Part shown: in pieces, positions 1 through 12,171 of the stretch
How positions within the stretch are numbered: position 1 is the first letter of the stretch
Layout: every line of letters begins with the position of its first letter
NCBI RefSeq assembly: GCF_910592395.1
Contig: NC_088323.1
Coordinates: forward strand, 12,013,501-12,077,500
Reading direction: 5' to 3'
DNA from: Lineus longissimus
Taxonomy: Eukaryota > Nemertea > Pilidiophora > Heteronemertea > Lineidae
Length of the DNA stretch: 64,000 nucleotides
Position numbers and translations under genes: made by a program
Notes under the pieces: generated by a model
Told to the model about the DNA's origin: nothing
Seen by the model: the letters and a program-made list of their open reading frames with translations, nothing else
Database searches by the model: none

Positions 1-97
1 ACTATAAATGTCAGCTTTCCGAAATCGAAAGTCTGTCCAGCATTGGTCGTCTGTGTAGGTTTCCAAATTGAATCTTGGCCATAGCGGGTCGGTTCTA

Positions 98-300
98 GGA
101 CAATTCCCCCCCCCGGACAATTGCCCCCCGGACTATTCCCCCAGACAATTCCCCCTGGACGATTCCCCCCCGAGGACAATTCCCCCCAAGGACAACTCCC
201 CCTGGACAATTCCCCCCCCCGAGGTCAACTCCCCCTGGACAATTCCCCCCGAGGACAACTCCCCCTGGACAATTCCCCCTGGACAATTGCCATCGCCAAT
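98..300 (+). repeat. Left minisatellite arm of the foldback
   Basis: Tandem units of about 14-20 bp of the form GGACAATTCCCCC, with variants GGACAACTCCCCCT and GAGGACAATT. The right arm is its inverted counterpart. Confidence 0.9.
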
Positions 301-572
301 ACCACTGTCGTGCAGTAGAAACTGCCCATCACGATCTGTCAACTGGTGTTGTCTCGGAATTTCTAATTCGGCTGCATTACCAGGGAGTGGTTAGGGATTC
401 CCGACTTGTTGCCTGTTGTCTGTGAGTTATCATACTTTTAAGGCGAAAGTATATGCTTCTTCGATGAAAAATACATGTACAGGTAGCATGTATAGATTTT
501 AAAAAATTCTGAATAAAGTTGTTCTTTGAGTTTGATGATGACCATCATCATTGGCATCATCTTGCGTGGACC

Positions 573-760
573 GACGTTGTCCGGGGGGAGTTGTCCTCGG
601 GGGGGGGGAATTGTCCAGGGGGAGTTGTCCTCGGGGGGGAATTGTCCAGGGGGAGTTGTCCTCGGGGGGGGGATCGTTCTCGGGGGGGGGGGGGGAATCG
701 TCCAGGGGGAATTGTCTGGGGGGAATAGTCCGGGGGGCAATTGTCCGGGGGCAATTGTCC
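573..760 (-). repeat. Right minisatellite arm of the foldback
   Basis: Inverted counterpart of the left arm, with units such as GGGGGAATTGTCC and GGGGGAGTTGTCC, including G runs of up to 13. Run lengths here are prone to assembly error. Confidence 0.9.
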
Positions 761-1013
761 TGCTCCCTAGCGGGTCATACGTAATCAATCTCTCAGGCGG
801 AAGATTGTCAAGTATCAGATAGATGAAATCGTAGTCTTCGTTGTCGATCGCCATGCGAAGGAAGTCCATGGCCACACGCACCGTATGGAAATCTACAAGT
901 ACTGTACAGTCCTCCGACCGGTTTTTCTTGCGCATCCAATGATTTACATAACATGACAAAGAGCAGTGTGAAGTAGACACCACACAATATGATGATAAGG
1001 GACAATTATACAA

Positions 1014-2150
1014 TAGGCCTATTGATAAACATATAATACCTCACAGGCCTAAAGTACAATAGAGCTATCCGTAACCGGGTCTCCAGCGAAAACGCCAAAA
1101 TGCCATAGTCGGACGCGGTTACGGTTACGGATTGTTAAATGTAGCCGTCGGCCTAACCGTCCGGGTGCGAAAGCTCCCTATTAAGCAGGTTTCGCAACTA
1201 CAACGACAAGTAATGAACCACGAAGGTCTCAGCTGTCCTGTTTTCAAGTCCTTAGCTAGGTCATTAACAAGACACGGGACACTCGTAAAACTTTTTCTGC
1301 AATTCGTCGAAGGACAATGTACGCCAATAAATGAATTGATTGGTGCAGCCTTTATAGTATTTGGTTGGCTACTTGTGTTTTGTGGCCAAACTGATATATT
1401 GCTCAACTGCATGTTTTCTGTGTGACATCACCAAAAGTCGGTGTATCTTTATGCCGTGAATTCCGATGATGAAATGGCTGGCTTGGCTGCAGATGAACTA
1501 CTAAAAGTGGAACTCGCAGCACTCCCGCGGCATGCCCGATGCGCGACTGCTTGCGCGGTGGTGCGATGGTCTCAACCGTAGTTGTATGCAATAATGTATT
1601 TCTGAACATGGTATCTACCTTCTTTTGGATTGGGTTCTTGATACTTGATATAGTATTACCGCGGCTACATGTATGTCCGACTCGAAGAAGTTATAAGCCC
1701 AGATTTCAAAATGCGCAGAGTCAGCGCGAGAGCGCATTCTGACACGTATACCGCTTTGCTAAGCAGCATACCGCGCTTGAAGTCTAGATTGGGTTGGAAA
1801 CGCGTTGCTTAATGCAATTTGATACGTTTTAATACGTGCTCATGACAAAGGTTTCATATCAAATCTCAATTTAATAAGTATGTTGTTCATCCTAACTACT
1901 AACACTAGCATAATATTTGAAAAGGAAAACAATCTGCCCCAACAAAACATTCACGGAGAAACGGTTTTTAAGGATAATTTCTGTATACTACATCCACATG
2001 TACAGTCTAGCTCATATCAATATCAACACCTACTTCAAACGATATCTCCCACACTGATGCACGAAAAGCGATGCGGTTTTTGGCATATTGTTTTATGACA
2101 AACAATGTAATGACACAGATTTTTCATTATGTAATCGGTCATTTAAAGAA
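1014..2150. other. No recognised gene
   Basis: ORFs here are short (under 100 codons) and overlap on opposite strands, for example around 1125-1425. None shows a domain I recognise. The sequence is probably intergenic or the non-coding flank of the Harbinger element. Confidence 0.5.
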
Positions 2151-2359
2151 CCCTTACAAAAAACTTTTTTATTTCTAACTTCGTTTGAAAAAAATCTTTC
2201 CAAAATGACAGAGCATACAACCCTTACAAAAAACTTTTTTATTTCTAACTTCTTTTGAAAAAAATCTTTCCAAAATGACAGAGCATACAACCCTTACAAA
2301 AAACTTTTTATTTCTCACTTCTTTTGAAAAAAATCCTTCCAAAATGACAGAGCATACAA
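2151..2359. repeat. Three tandem copies of a 70-bp unit
   Basis: Units begin CCCTTACAAAAAACTTTTT at 2151, 2221 and 2291 and end with AATGACAGAGCATACAA. Copies differ by a few substitutions and a 1-bp indel. The minus-strand ORF across them is a repeat artefact. Confidence 0.95.
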
Positions 2360-2514
2360 TTTTGAGATCTTTAGTTTTTATTTCCTGAAGATCGAACAGG
2401 CGATGTTGGAGATATTACAAAATAAATGCAATTTTATGGAACGCACTGTGTAGACTACACAATGGTTTGCCATTCCCACAATACAGTCAGGTGGCCGCGC
2501 CCCCATTTCAGCGT

Positions 2515-2577
2515 TAACCGAAGTGGTTTGACGTCGAGAACACGTGATTGCCTAATAACCTCAGTTGGTTTTGAAAT
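2515..2577 (+). repeat. Split direct repeat A1
   Basis: About 60 bp (from TAACCGAAGTGG) matching A2 at 14027-14090 with a few differences. It marks the 5' tip of the retrotransposon. Confidence 0.9.
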
Positions 2578-2699
2578 CCGACCGTGACGGAAGTGCTGTT
2601 GGGCAGCTCTTGTGTTCGACATGATTGGTTTTGGAATCAGCGCTACTGTGGAGGATTGTGCACTATAGTAGTAGTTTGCACTGGACTCGGTGAGTTAGT

Positions 2700-3100
2700 G
2701 CATAGCCGGGGAGTAACCCTTCTTGGGAAGGGTAGGCTCAAGGCAGCCGGAATGCTTGATTCGTCAGGATGGCCGAGGTGATATGCCGGGGAGTAACTCT
2801 TCTTGGGAAGGGTAGGCTCAAGGCTGCCGGAATGCTTGATTCGTCAGGATGGCCGAGGTGATAAGCCGGGGAGTAACTCTGCTTGGGCAGGGTAGGCTCA
2901 AGGCTGCCGGAACGCTTGATTCGTCAAGATGGCCGATGAAATAAGCCGGACGTGACCTTGTTTGGGCAAGGTGGGCCAGGCTGCCGGAAGGCTTGATTCG
3001 TCAAGATGGCCGAGGAAATAAGCCGGAGGTGACCTTGCTTGGGCAAGGTGGGCCAGGCTGCCGGAAGGCTTGATTCGTCAAGATGGCCGAGGTGATAAGC
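2700..3100 (+). repeat. Five tandem ~79-bp units in the 5' leader
   Basis: Units start at about 2705, 2782, 2862, 2942 and 3020, with a common core GCCGG..GGCTTGATTCGTCA and GATGGCCGA. The first three share GGGGAGTAAC; the last two have GGTGACCTTG. Leader or promoter minisatellites occur in several retroelements. Function here is unknown. Confidence 0.9.
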
Positions 3101-4086
3101 TAGAGGACCGACTCTGATGAAGTAGTAAATAGCGAGTTATCCTGTTGGGTCGGGTTAGGCCCGAGGGCAGGCCATGCTAGGTTGCCCGGGTGAGAGTTGG
3201 GTAGTAGAATGGTGGCCCAGGAGCTGTTGGAGCGGGTGCAGGGTAATGTAGGGAAAGTATTGAGGAACCAAAGTGAGGAGTTGTCAGCCCTGGCGCAGTT
3301 GGGTTAAGAGCGTCAGTTGGGAAATAAGTTTGGTGTCTGCTAGGGGATTTGTGGTTAAGTGTTCGAAGTGGGAAGTGGATGGCCGCTGATCCGAGTGGGT
3401 GGTTTAGTGGTATAATTATGTAAGTGAGTTCACCGTATCGATCTTAGTGCATAATGTGTAGGGCATTCGCATGTATGCTCAAGACTATATAGGTTATTGA
3501 TATACCGAGGCCAACTCGGGCAGGTACACGTGTCGATGGTACAAATTACAGATTACAAATTACAAATCGTTTGTTGAATTCGTGAAAAATTTACTTTTTC
3601 ATAAGATGAAAGTACAATAAGCATAAGTGCAGTGCAGACAGAATGTAAGAGGAAAGAGAGCACTAAGTAATTAAAGTAGTCAAATAATACTTAGATTACT
3701 AAAGAGTGAGAGAAGATCGGTGATCATAAATGAGGTGTATAATGTATGGTATGACTGTGTGGTTGATCGGGCCCGGCCGGTGTGTTTCTTAGAAGGAAGG
3801 TGGCCAGGCCGTGGCTATTCTATTGTTCGGCTGGATTCGGTTATGATTTCGACAGAGCCGTTTTCATTGTCTCGTCGGAGTAGTAGTTTAGTGGTTTTCG
3901 GCGAACAGGTTTCAGGTTGTTGTTTATGGAAGTTGGAATTGTACGTTTCCTGAGGTTTTACAGTAGGTTTCATGTAGCTCAGGCGAGAAGTTAAGGCGTG
4001 CACCACTGGCCTTGGAGCTTTAGGTTCGCTTTTTTGTGCGAGGACGTCAGGTTCGACACAATTGTTTGTTGATTGCGAAGGGATCA
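3101..4086 (+). other. 5' untranslated region of the retrotransposon
   Basis: No credible coding region. Short ORFs on both strands around 3720-4087 lack domains. The stretch separates the leader repeats from the gag-like start at 4087. Confidence 0.5.
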
Positions 4087-5059
4087 TGTCGTCTCCTAAG
4101 TATTGGTTACAGAAGAGTCACTCCCTGCTGGGGGCGGACACGCTGCCGGTGATTAAGAGATTCAAATGTCTCAATCCAGAATTTTGATCGGGCCCCGGAT
4201 ATGCTGGCGAGTGTGTCGGAAAAGCATCTCCTGCATGCATACTCGAAGGATGAGATTGACAGGGAGGCAGTGGCGCTCATGAGTCACGAGGCGTCGGTGA
4301 GTAACCGTTTTACTCTGATTGGGGAGGCGGGTCATTGATTAGGTTCAGGGTGTAACTTAGATCGCCTTCCCCGTCCGGGGTATGTGGATTCGTTTTTGTG
4401 GGGTATCGTTGTACACTCAGCGTACATTCGACCTTTTCAGCAGGGAGAATATTTCGGGAACTTTTCATCGGTTAGCGATGAGGATTGTTTGCCGAAAAGT
4501 AAGGTAGGGTGTCGTTAGCTTTGCGGAATTACGGTTTAAGCCTACATGCACCTTAGGGTAATTACGCAGGTGGAAAGACTGCTCTTGGCGTCGGGATGCA
4601 TCTTAGATCAGGTGTTGTTGATGAAGATGGGTATGCGAAGGCATTGAAATTAATACTTGTGTTACGCTTGGAAGGCGGTGTTACCGGGAATTTGGTGTGG
4701 TCTTGTTGGCTGACAATTTTTTATTTTGTTTTGTTATAGTCTCTGTTGGAGATCGTCGACGCAGAGGATACCGTGGAGAATCGCCGTTACATGTTGCATT
4801 GTGCGGTGCTGCAGGCTAAATGACACGTCTGGTCGGAACTGAACAGGCACGGAGAGCACAGGTGGCGGTTGACTCTTGGCGTAAAGCTAAGAAGAAGGAA
4901 GAAGGGAGGAAAAACTTCCGTAGTGCTTTTGGGAGAAGTGGGCCCAGCCCATACGGGAGGAATTGCTACGGCTGCGGGTCAAGTGAGCACCTACTTCGCT
5001 CATGCCCGCAGCATCAGTTCGGGTCCGCTACCACGAGTAATGGTACAAAGTCCGAGTAA
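4087..5059 (+). pseudogene. Gag-like protein with zinc knuckle, decayed
   Basis: An ATG at 4087 opens MSSPKYWLQKSHSLLGAD, but the frame stops within about 35 codons and recognisable pieces then occur in different frames. The best preserved part is 4820-5059, a basic region followed by CYGCGSSEHLLRSCP, a CCHC zinc knuckle (nucleic-acid binding in Gag proteins). Its position directly before the reverse transcriptase supports a Gag role. Several frameshifts make it non-functional. Confidence 0.6.
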
Positions 5060-5373
5060 TACTATCTTGTAGTTGTAGTTGGGATATTAGTCAATAATGA
5101 GAGGTCTCTGGGAGATATATAGGTCAGTAAGCACTTACAAGAATAGGTTGAATGTTAAATTGAGGAGATGAGGCATATACTGGTGTTAATTTACAAGTAT
5201 GTTACTATATATCTCGGGCTCTGTGAGAGGTAAATAAAGGTTTTAAAATTCTATTCTTTCTCGTAGTTGCGTATTTTTGCAGCCTGGTTGGGAGGGCAAG
5301 ATGCTTTCTCTCTTGTTTCCTGGGACACTGATGCCCAGTTGGAACGGGAGGGGGAGGGTCTGGCCTTGCAGAA

Positions 5374-7640
5374 GTGTATCTGTTCCACAGTTGCCTGGGA
5401 CTTGGGTCAAACACACTAGTTATGTGTTCCTTGCTGTGGTTTCAGGCCAACAGTCAGAGTGTACCAGCATGGGAGTTGGATTATTCATTTAACCCGGTCT
5501 CGGCAACTGCAGGGCTGAGATCACCGAGATACGTGGACTACAAGGGCAGGCCCTTCCCCTCGGCTCGCTCGGATCCAGGTTTCTTGGCAAAAGAGTGGGG
5601 AGACCTCGGTAACAATTGGGAGGAACTACTGGACAACTTACCGCTAAGGGACCATCGGCATTTTGTCGCCGGTCAGCTACATCAGGAGGTAGCCAATTGG
5701 CAAGCTCTATTGAAATTGGTAAATGATGGGTCATCTCGGATGGTGGGAGGTTGGATAAAAGAAATGGTCGACATTTGTGACTTTTTTCAACCATTCAGTG
5801 GCTATTTCAATGGCGTCTTGTACGACGCACAAGTTCCACCGTCGCGGATCTTTAATAATTATGCCAACTGTGAGCCCCACAGGGAAGAAATAGCCCGTCA
5901 CTTGGAGGAGGGTTTAAGGAATGGTTCCCTCAAGCTTCTGGGTAGAGTGGGCGAGATTCCTCCACCATATTTGGTTAGGCCCTATTGATGATAACGGGAA
6001 CTAAGAAGAATAGGTTGTGCCATGATGAAAGGTTCTTAAATCTTTTCATGAAACACATGCCGTTTTCACTGGAAGGTTCCGCTCTCATCCCGGGTCTGAT
6101 AGAGAAGGGGGATTTCATGGCATCCAATGACGAGAAATCGGCTTATCTCAACGTATTTTTGTCTGAGAGGTCCAGAACCTTTTTTGGAATACAATTTGGT
6201 GGGTGGTACATGGTTTACAATTGTTTGCCGTTCGGATGGTCTTTGTCCCCCTGCGTTTATCAATCAATAGGAATGCAGGCAACGGCGTTTTTAAGATTGA
6301 AAGGAGTGATCACTACCCAGTATCTGGATGACAGGTTTCTTGGCCCAGCAAAGTTTGTAACAGGTTCGAAGGTACAACAAACGGGGATCTCGATAATTTG
6401 CAACGCGGCGACCCTGTCTCTGTTAGGCTACACCATTGAATTTCTGAAGAGTTTATGGTTCCCGTCCTGCTCACTACTGAACCTTGGATTGATAGTTCAC
6501 TCGGTTTCAAGGCAATTTCAGATCCCTGCGGATAAGAAACTGAAATTTAGAGAGTTGAGGGAACAGATTTTGGCGGAGTCCGTGGTTCCCGTAAGGACTT
6601 TGCAAAAGTTCATGGGCAAGTGCGTTTCGTTCAAAACTTGTGTTCCTGCTGCAAATCTTTACATCCGGGCAATGGCCATTGGAATCGGTCGGTCAGGGAA
6701 AGCCAAGGCAGATATTCGGGTTGAAGGGGACTTGAGAGAGGAAATAGCGTTCTGGCGTTTCCTGGATGATTTTTCGGATTGGGCCAATTGGCGGGGTGAG
6801 CGCCATGTGGATTTGAAATTGTCCACGGATGCCAGTGGATTCGCTTGGGGGGGGGCCTCCCTACCCGATGGTCGGGAGGTGCATGATTTCTGGCCACGGG
6901 ATGACAACAGACCCATCCATTTGAAGGAGACTGATGCTTTGTTGAAGACTCTGCAGGCGATTCCTGAGTGCTTACGGGACAAACGGGTAGATGTATATGT
7001 GGACAATCAGGCGTTGGTAACGGCATGGGCTAAGCAGGGGGCTAGGGACCCTCCGTTGGTCAAGCTACTCAAGTCCATATTTCAGGTCATTTCTGGGCTA
7101 AATTGCGATTTGAAGCCAACTTACGTGCCTTTGAAGAGGAACGCGGCGGATGCTGCTTCTCGTAAGTTGTCTCCGAGAGACGCGAGGTTATCAGTGGAGG
7201 CTTGGTCGAGGTTGGATAGGTTGTTTGGCCCTCATACCTTTGATTCGATGGCATTAGATTCCAATGCAATGCTAGATAGGGATGGTAATGCGTTGCCGCA
7301 TTTCACGCCTTGTCCACTTCCGAGTTCGGTGGGGGTTAACGTCTTCACGAAGATACTTTCCGGCACGGAAAATTACCATTGTTTCCCGCCTTTTTGCATG
7401 ATAGGTTCGGTCTTGTTTTTCGTGTTGCAGGAAAACCCAAGGCCACTCCGGGTAACCTTGGTAGTTCCGCAGCTATCCCCTCTTCCGTTCTGGTGGCCGG
7501 TGTTGATGTCGGTGGCAAAGTCGGTTATTGTCCTTGGTCGGAGAGATGATCGCAATGTGCTAGAGGTCCCGTCAAAGTGGGGTTATATCTATTCGCCGTT
7601 GTTGTACCCCTTGTTGGCAGCTAGACTCGTTCTAGAATAA
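5374..7640 (+). pseudogene. Reverse transcriptase, RNase H and post-RH domain of the YR retrotransposon
   Basis: The first ORF (to 5988) carries the RT N-terminus (HREEIARHLEEGLRNGSLKL...PPPYLVRP). After a one-base frame change at about 5985 the second ORF continues with KKNRLCHDERFLNLF, FGWSLSPCVYQ and the catalytic YLDD at 6321-6332. RNase H follows, with STDASG (Asp at 6828) and VDNQALV (Asp at 7002). The part after 7350 (PPFCMIGSVL...LVVPQ...PFWWPVL) matches the conserved region after RNase H in DIRS-order elements, sometimes described as methyltransferase-like. CHDERFLN and the YLDD setting are typical of DIRS-order RTs. The frame change could be a mutation or a programmed shift. Because the neighbouring genes are broken I favour mutation. 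Confidence 0.88.
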
Positions 7641-7960
7641 GGGGTTAAGAGCCGATTGTGCGGGGGCTTAGGAGTAGGCGGCGGCAGTTGATCGTAGTTT
7701 ATTGTGTAATAGCGTTTCTTCTTGTTCTCCTTCAGAGAGGCGCCCATGGTCGGCAGTCGGGGTTGGATGTTGCTGAATTGCGCAGACGGGTCGATTCCCT
7801 GATGGAGGGGTTCAAATCATCGTGTTATTAACAAGAGGCCCAAGGGCCTGGCGCTCAGCTGAAATGGATAGGTGAAGGCAAGGGTCAAGTGTGTGTCGGT
7901 ACCGTTATTATGAGGCAACGAAGAAGATAAAGAGTTGGTTAACAAAATGAACTTTATTGG

Positions 7961-8042
7961 TGCGGCAGATATTTGATGCCTTTCGGCAGATATTGAAGCG
8001 CCTTGCGGCAGATATTTGTTGCCTTGCGGCAGATATTTGATA
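7961..8042. repeat. Four ~21-bp tandem units
   Basis: Units of the form TGCGGCAGATATTTGATGCCT, slightly degenerate. Confidence 0.85.
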
Positions 8043-8207
8043 ACGCTCTCCAGGAATGGAAAGCAGTAAAACGAGTAAGCACACCTTACTCTGAATGTGG
8101 GAACAGCAAGTGCTTTCCTGGACTTGAAATGTGCCAACGACTCCTCTTGCAATAACCAACAACAGTTAATCTGTAAAAAAAAAGAGATGAGAAATTAACA
8201 CTGACTG

Positions 8208-9205
8208 AATGAAATGGCCAGGGCCATTGTGCTCACCTCATGTGGAGGAAAGATGGATAAAGAGCATGGTATTGTGTCATGTAGTGTTAGGTTTGATGTA
8301 GGTCCAAGCAATTACAATTTCCCCAAAATGGCCAATTTACAGTACATTCGACCTCTGTGACCTTGAAAAGTAGGTCAAATCAAAGAAGACCCGGGTGACA
8401 CATTGAATGGTTGTTAGAATTAGATGTACCTATGATATAAAATTGGTGCCAATCGGGCAAGTCATTACTAGGAATAATGGCATTTTGAAGAATTTAGGAT
8501 TTGGCCCCCTCCCTGGAGGCCAAACGGCAAATCAGATCGCACCAAACTTCGGTACCTAAGATCACCTGACCAAGGGGTACATGTGTACTTAATTTGTGAT
8601 CAATAGTCATTGCAGTTAAGAAACGTGCCATAGTTACGGCCTGACGGCGAATTTACGCCATTTGACCTCTGTGACCTTGACAAGAAGGTCAAATTAAAAA
8701 CCTGTGTGACATATACTGTATGGTGGTAAGTTGTACCCATGATATCAAATTGGTGGCAATCGGGCAAGAAGTTAAGTGGTGAATCATATTGGACCAAACT
8801 TCGGTCCCTGAGATCACCTGACTAAGGGGTAAATGTGTACCAAATTTGGTATCAATAGTCATTGCAGTTTAGAAACGTGCCATCGTTACATCCTAACGGC
8901 CAATTTACACCATTTGACCTCTGTGACCTTGAAAAGGAGGTCAAATCAAAAACCCGGAGGATATATGATGCACCTTTGCTAGAAGTACCTACCATATTTT
9001 TTTCAAAATTTCCCGACTACTATTAAGGGAGATATTGCATATTTTCACTTTTAACGTTTAGCCCCCTGGTGGCCAAACCATGAAACGAATCGGACCGAAA
9101 CTTGGTCTCCAAGGTGTCATTACATAAGGGTACATGTGTACCAAGTTTCAACTCAATAGCTCTAACAGTTACGAAACGTGCCCTGCTAACGGACGACGGA
9201 CGACG

Positions 9206-9264
<59 letters not shown>

Positions 9265-9317
9265 ACGACGGACGCCACGGTATGGGATAAGCTCACCTCT
9301 GCTAAGAGGTGAGCTAA
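8208..9317 (+). mobile_element. HINE-like element, inner copy 1
   Basis: The 5' end AATGAAATGGCCAGGGCCAT contains the palindrome ATGGCC-A-GGGCCAT followed by GTGCTCACCTC. The body holds three diverged ~300-bp units, each with TGACCTCTGTGACCTTG. An (ACG)n tract follows. The 3' end is a perfect 10-bp hairpin AGCTCACCTC-TGCTAA-GAGGTGAGCT followed by AA. The GCTCACCTC motif occurs at both ends. Copy 2 is at 11078-12224; relative to it, copy 1 lacks about 50 bp near 8775. There is no coding capacity: the poly-Asp, poly-Thr and poly-Arg ORFs are microsatellite translations. Confidence 0.8.
9191..9276 (+). repeat. (ACG)n microsatellite, copy 1
   Basis: GGACGACGGACGACGG start, then about 20 uninterrupted ACG/GAC triplets, closing with GGACGACGGACG. 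Confidence 0.98.
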
Positions 9318-11077
9318 TAAAAAAGGGTGACATAGACGGGGAAATGTACACCACCGGATACAGTCTGTGCTTGATCAGGCATCGGTCAGATGATATCCTG
9401 AACAAGGCATCTATGGAAGCAAATCCAGAAAGAGACTTAACCTTCGAAGGGCACACTTATCACTCAGTGAAAAGTCAGTCCTGGGGGTTGTTTTCCAATT
9501 CAAAATAAAAGTGTAACCTCTTTAAATTAGTCTCACAGACTGAACCATAACACTCAACAGCCAACCGTGCCCACATGATGTGAGCCGTGAGCGAGTGGTG
9601 TACTACATTTTGAAAATTGTCTATCGTCTACGACATGTGACAGAACAGGATCTAGTGGACTTAATGATGAGGTACTATCAAATAAGGTGTCCATCAAATG
9701 AATCATGAGGGCCTGTTGAGTTATACTCTAAGCCTGCACAGCGCAGTGTACAGACAGTACAGGATTGCCAACCAAAAACATGAGCATTGCTGCGTAAGGA
9801 AACTGCAGTGGAATTCATACTACGATGTCATAGGCCTAATGTGACTTTCAAAATAATTGTAAACAAACGTAAGGTGTCCATCAAATGAATCATGAGGGCC
9901 TGTTGAGTTATACTCTAAGCCTGCACAGCGCAGTGTACAGACAGTACAGGATTGCCAACCAAAAACATGAGCATTGCTGCGTAAGGAAACTGCAGTGGAA
10001 TTCATACTACGATGTCATAGGCCTAATGTGACTTTCAAAATAATTGTAAACAAACGTAAATGGCGAGATTTGTTGGCCGACGGCGAATTCTCCGGTCGCT
10101 AGCGCAGTCCATAAACAAGCATCAATTTTACCAACTTTGGGTGCAAGCTTGGTCATAAAAGTTACAGAACTGTTAGAAATACATCTAAACAACATATATA
10201 TACAGTTAAAAGTGCATAAAAATCCCGTTTCAATCTCCGGGCGCTACCTTTTTTCTCCGCCACACGCCGGGCCCTACCGGTCGTTATTTAGTGCGACCGC
10301 CACCAGAGTGTTTATCACGATCTTTCGCCGTTTTAATTGCGCGTTTTAGGTAGATTAATCAATTATTACATGCATGCATTATATATCACCGAAATGATAA
10401 TTGCGTAGGCTATTTGAAACTAAGTTCAGATGTCATTTTCGATCTTTGAATTGAATTTAGGCGAGTGATTTTTGACACCCGGTCGACATATCAGGACTTG
10501 CAAAATTCACGCGAGATCGCTTGCATCATCGGCACGTTTGAAAACCGAATTTCACAAATTCCACAAATATTTATCACATACCATATGTATCACCACAAAG
10601 GTAACTCTCTAGACTATTTGAAACCAAGTTCAGATACTTATTTTCACAAAAATTCGAAGCTATGCAAGCGATTTTTCAGTGGTAGAGATCGACGGAAACA
10701 AATTTCTCGCTCTAAAATGACATGAGACGAGCACCAACTTCCGCTGATTTGTGCACAAAATTTCCGGAATATTATAAAAAAACTATTGATAAATCTGAAT
10801 TATATAGACTCTTTTCAGTACCTAAACAAATTTCAGGTACATGGTCATGTTGATTAAAAGAGTATCAACCGATTGAACATGAGAAAGTTCACTCACCTTC
10901 ATTGAAGCAGCGACTACCGCCATTTTTAAATGGTGGCATCTCTTCTATCAATCGGCCAATCAGCGGCACTGCTTGCAAAAAAGTTAAGCCACCGCCAAAT
11001 TTGAAATCGCCAAAATTCAGGCAATGTGCCTGCAGCGCCAACTGGCGGTGAAAACTATATTAATTCCATTAAAAGTA
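9318..11077. other. Unidentified sequence between the two inner HINE copies
   Basis: It contains an exact tandem duplication (9684-10057, listed separately) but no ORF with a recognisable domain. It may be captured or older sequence inside the outer element. Confidence 0.5.
9684..10057. repeat. Tandem duplication of 187 bp
   Basis: Copies 9684-9870 and 9871-10057 appear identical by eye, from AAGGTGTCCATC to AAACAAACGT. Either a very recent duplication or an assembly artefact. Confidence 0.95.
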
Positions 11078-12109
11078 AATGAAATGGCCAGGGCCATTGT
11101 GCTCACCTCATGTGGAGGAAAGATGGATAAAGAGCATGGTATTGTGTCATGTAGTGTTAGGTTTGATGTAGGTCCAAGCAATTACAATTTCCCCAAAATG
11201 GCCAATTTACAGTATTTTCGACCTCTGTGACCTTGAAAAGTAGGTCAAATCAAAGAAGACCCGGGTGACACATTGAATGGTTGTTAGGATTAGATGTACC
11301 TATGATATAAAATTGGTGCCAATCGGGTACTAGGAATAATGGCATTTTGATGAATTTAGGATTTGGCCCCCTCCCTGGAGGCCAAACGGCAAATCAGATC
11401 GCACCAAACTTCGGTACCTGAGATCACCTGACCAAAGGGTACATGTGTACTTAATTTGTGATCAATAGTCATTGCAGTTAAGAAACGTGCCATAGTTACG
11501 TCCTGACGGCGAATTTACGTCATTTGACCTCTGTGACCTTGACAAGAAGGTCAAATTAAAAACCTGTGTGACATATACTGTATGGTGGTTAGATGTACCC
11601 ATGATATCAAATTGGTGGCAATCGGGCAAGAAGTTAAGGAATTATCACATTTTTAAGGTTTTTGGATTTTGCCCCCTGGTGGTCAAGTGGTGAATCATAT
11701 TGGACCAAACTTCGGTCCCTGAGATCACCTGACTAAGGGGTAAATGTGTACCAAATTTGGTATCAATAGTCATTGCAGTTTAGAAATGTGCCATCGTTAC
11801 ATCCTAACGGCCAATTTACACCATTTGACCTCTGTGACCTTGAAAAGGAGGTCAAATCAAAAACCCGGAGGATATATGATGCACCTTTGCTAGAAGTACC
11901 TACCATATTTTTTTCAAAATTTCCCGACTACTATTAAGGGAGATATTGCATATTTTCACTTTTAACGTTTGGCCCCCTGGTGGCCAAACCATGAAACGAA
12001 TCGGACTGAAACTTGGTCTCCAAGGTGTCATTACATAAGGGTACATGTGTACCAAGTTTCAACTCAATAGCTCTAACAGTTACGAAACGTGCCCTGCTAA
12101 CGGACGACG

Positions 12110-12171
<62 letters not shown>

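Larger units (their letters stand above)
91..767. mobile_element. Foldback transposon with minisatellite arms
   Basis: Two arms of G/C-run minisatellite are inverted relative to each other around a unique core of about 270 bp. The 9-mer TAGCGGGTC lies immediately outside both ends (82-90 and 768-776), as expected of a target-site duplication. The termini match as AGGACAATT on one side and its complement on the other. There is no transposase, so movement would need one in trans. Nine-base duplications occur with Mutator-like and some foldback elements, but the superfamily is not fixed by this. The proline- or glycine-rich ORFs here are by-products of the repeat. Confidence 0.85.
1..869 (-). 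pseudogene. PIF/Harbinger-like transposase, N-terminal exon, split by a foldback element
   Basis: On the minus strand an ORF with candidate Met codons at 869 and 854 reads into ITYDPL, where the foldback element (91-767) interrupts it. Reading resumes at 90-1 with DPLWPRFNLET and then CWTDFRFRKADIY, and runs off the left edge. The RFNL...CWTDFRFRK pattern is typical of the start of HARBI1-like transposases, ahead of the helix-turn-helix and DDE_4 domains, which lie outside the window. Removing the foldback plus one copy of its 9-bp duplication restores a continuous frame, so the exon was open when the element landed. The true start is uncertain because the ORF is also open further upstream, to 1013. 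The family call rests on this short motif only. Confidence 0.6.

Noticed and set aside
68-820. Several ORFs with Pro/Leu/Asp- or Gly/Val-rich repeats on both strands
   Set aside because: They are translations of the foldback minisatellite arms and appear in all frames, as expected of a repeat.
2093-2290. Minus-strand ORF with repeated FCKG/RFFSN peptide
   Set aside because: It is the translation of the 70-bp tandem repeat.
2700-3100. CRISPR-like array
   Set aside because: The units are contiguous minisatellite repeats without unique spacers, in an animal genome.
6066-7555. Minus-strand ORFs of 60-131 codons opposite the YR retrotransposon RT
   Set aside because: They are shadows of the long RT/RNase H frame on the plus strand, with no domains of their own.
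9102-9508. ORFs with poly-Thr, poly-Asp or poly-Ser runs (also 11934-12219)
   Set aside because: These are readings of the (ACG)n microsatellite in HINE elements.
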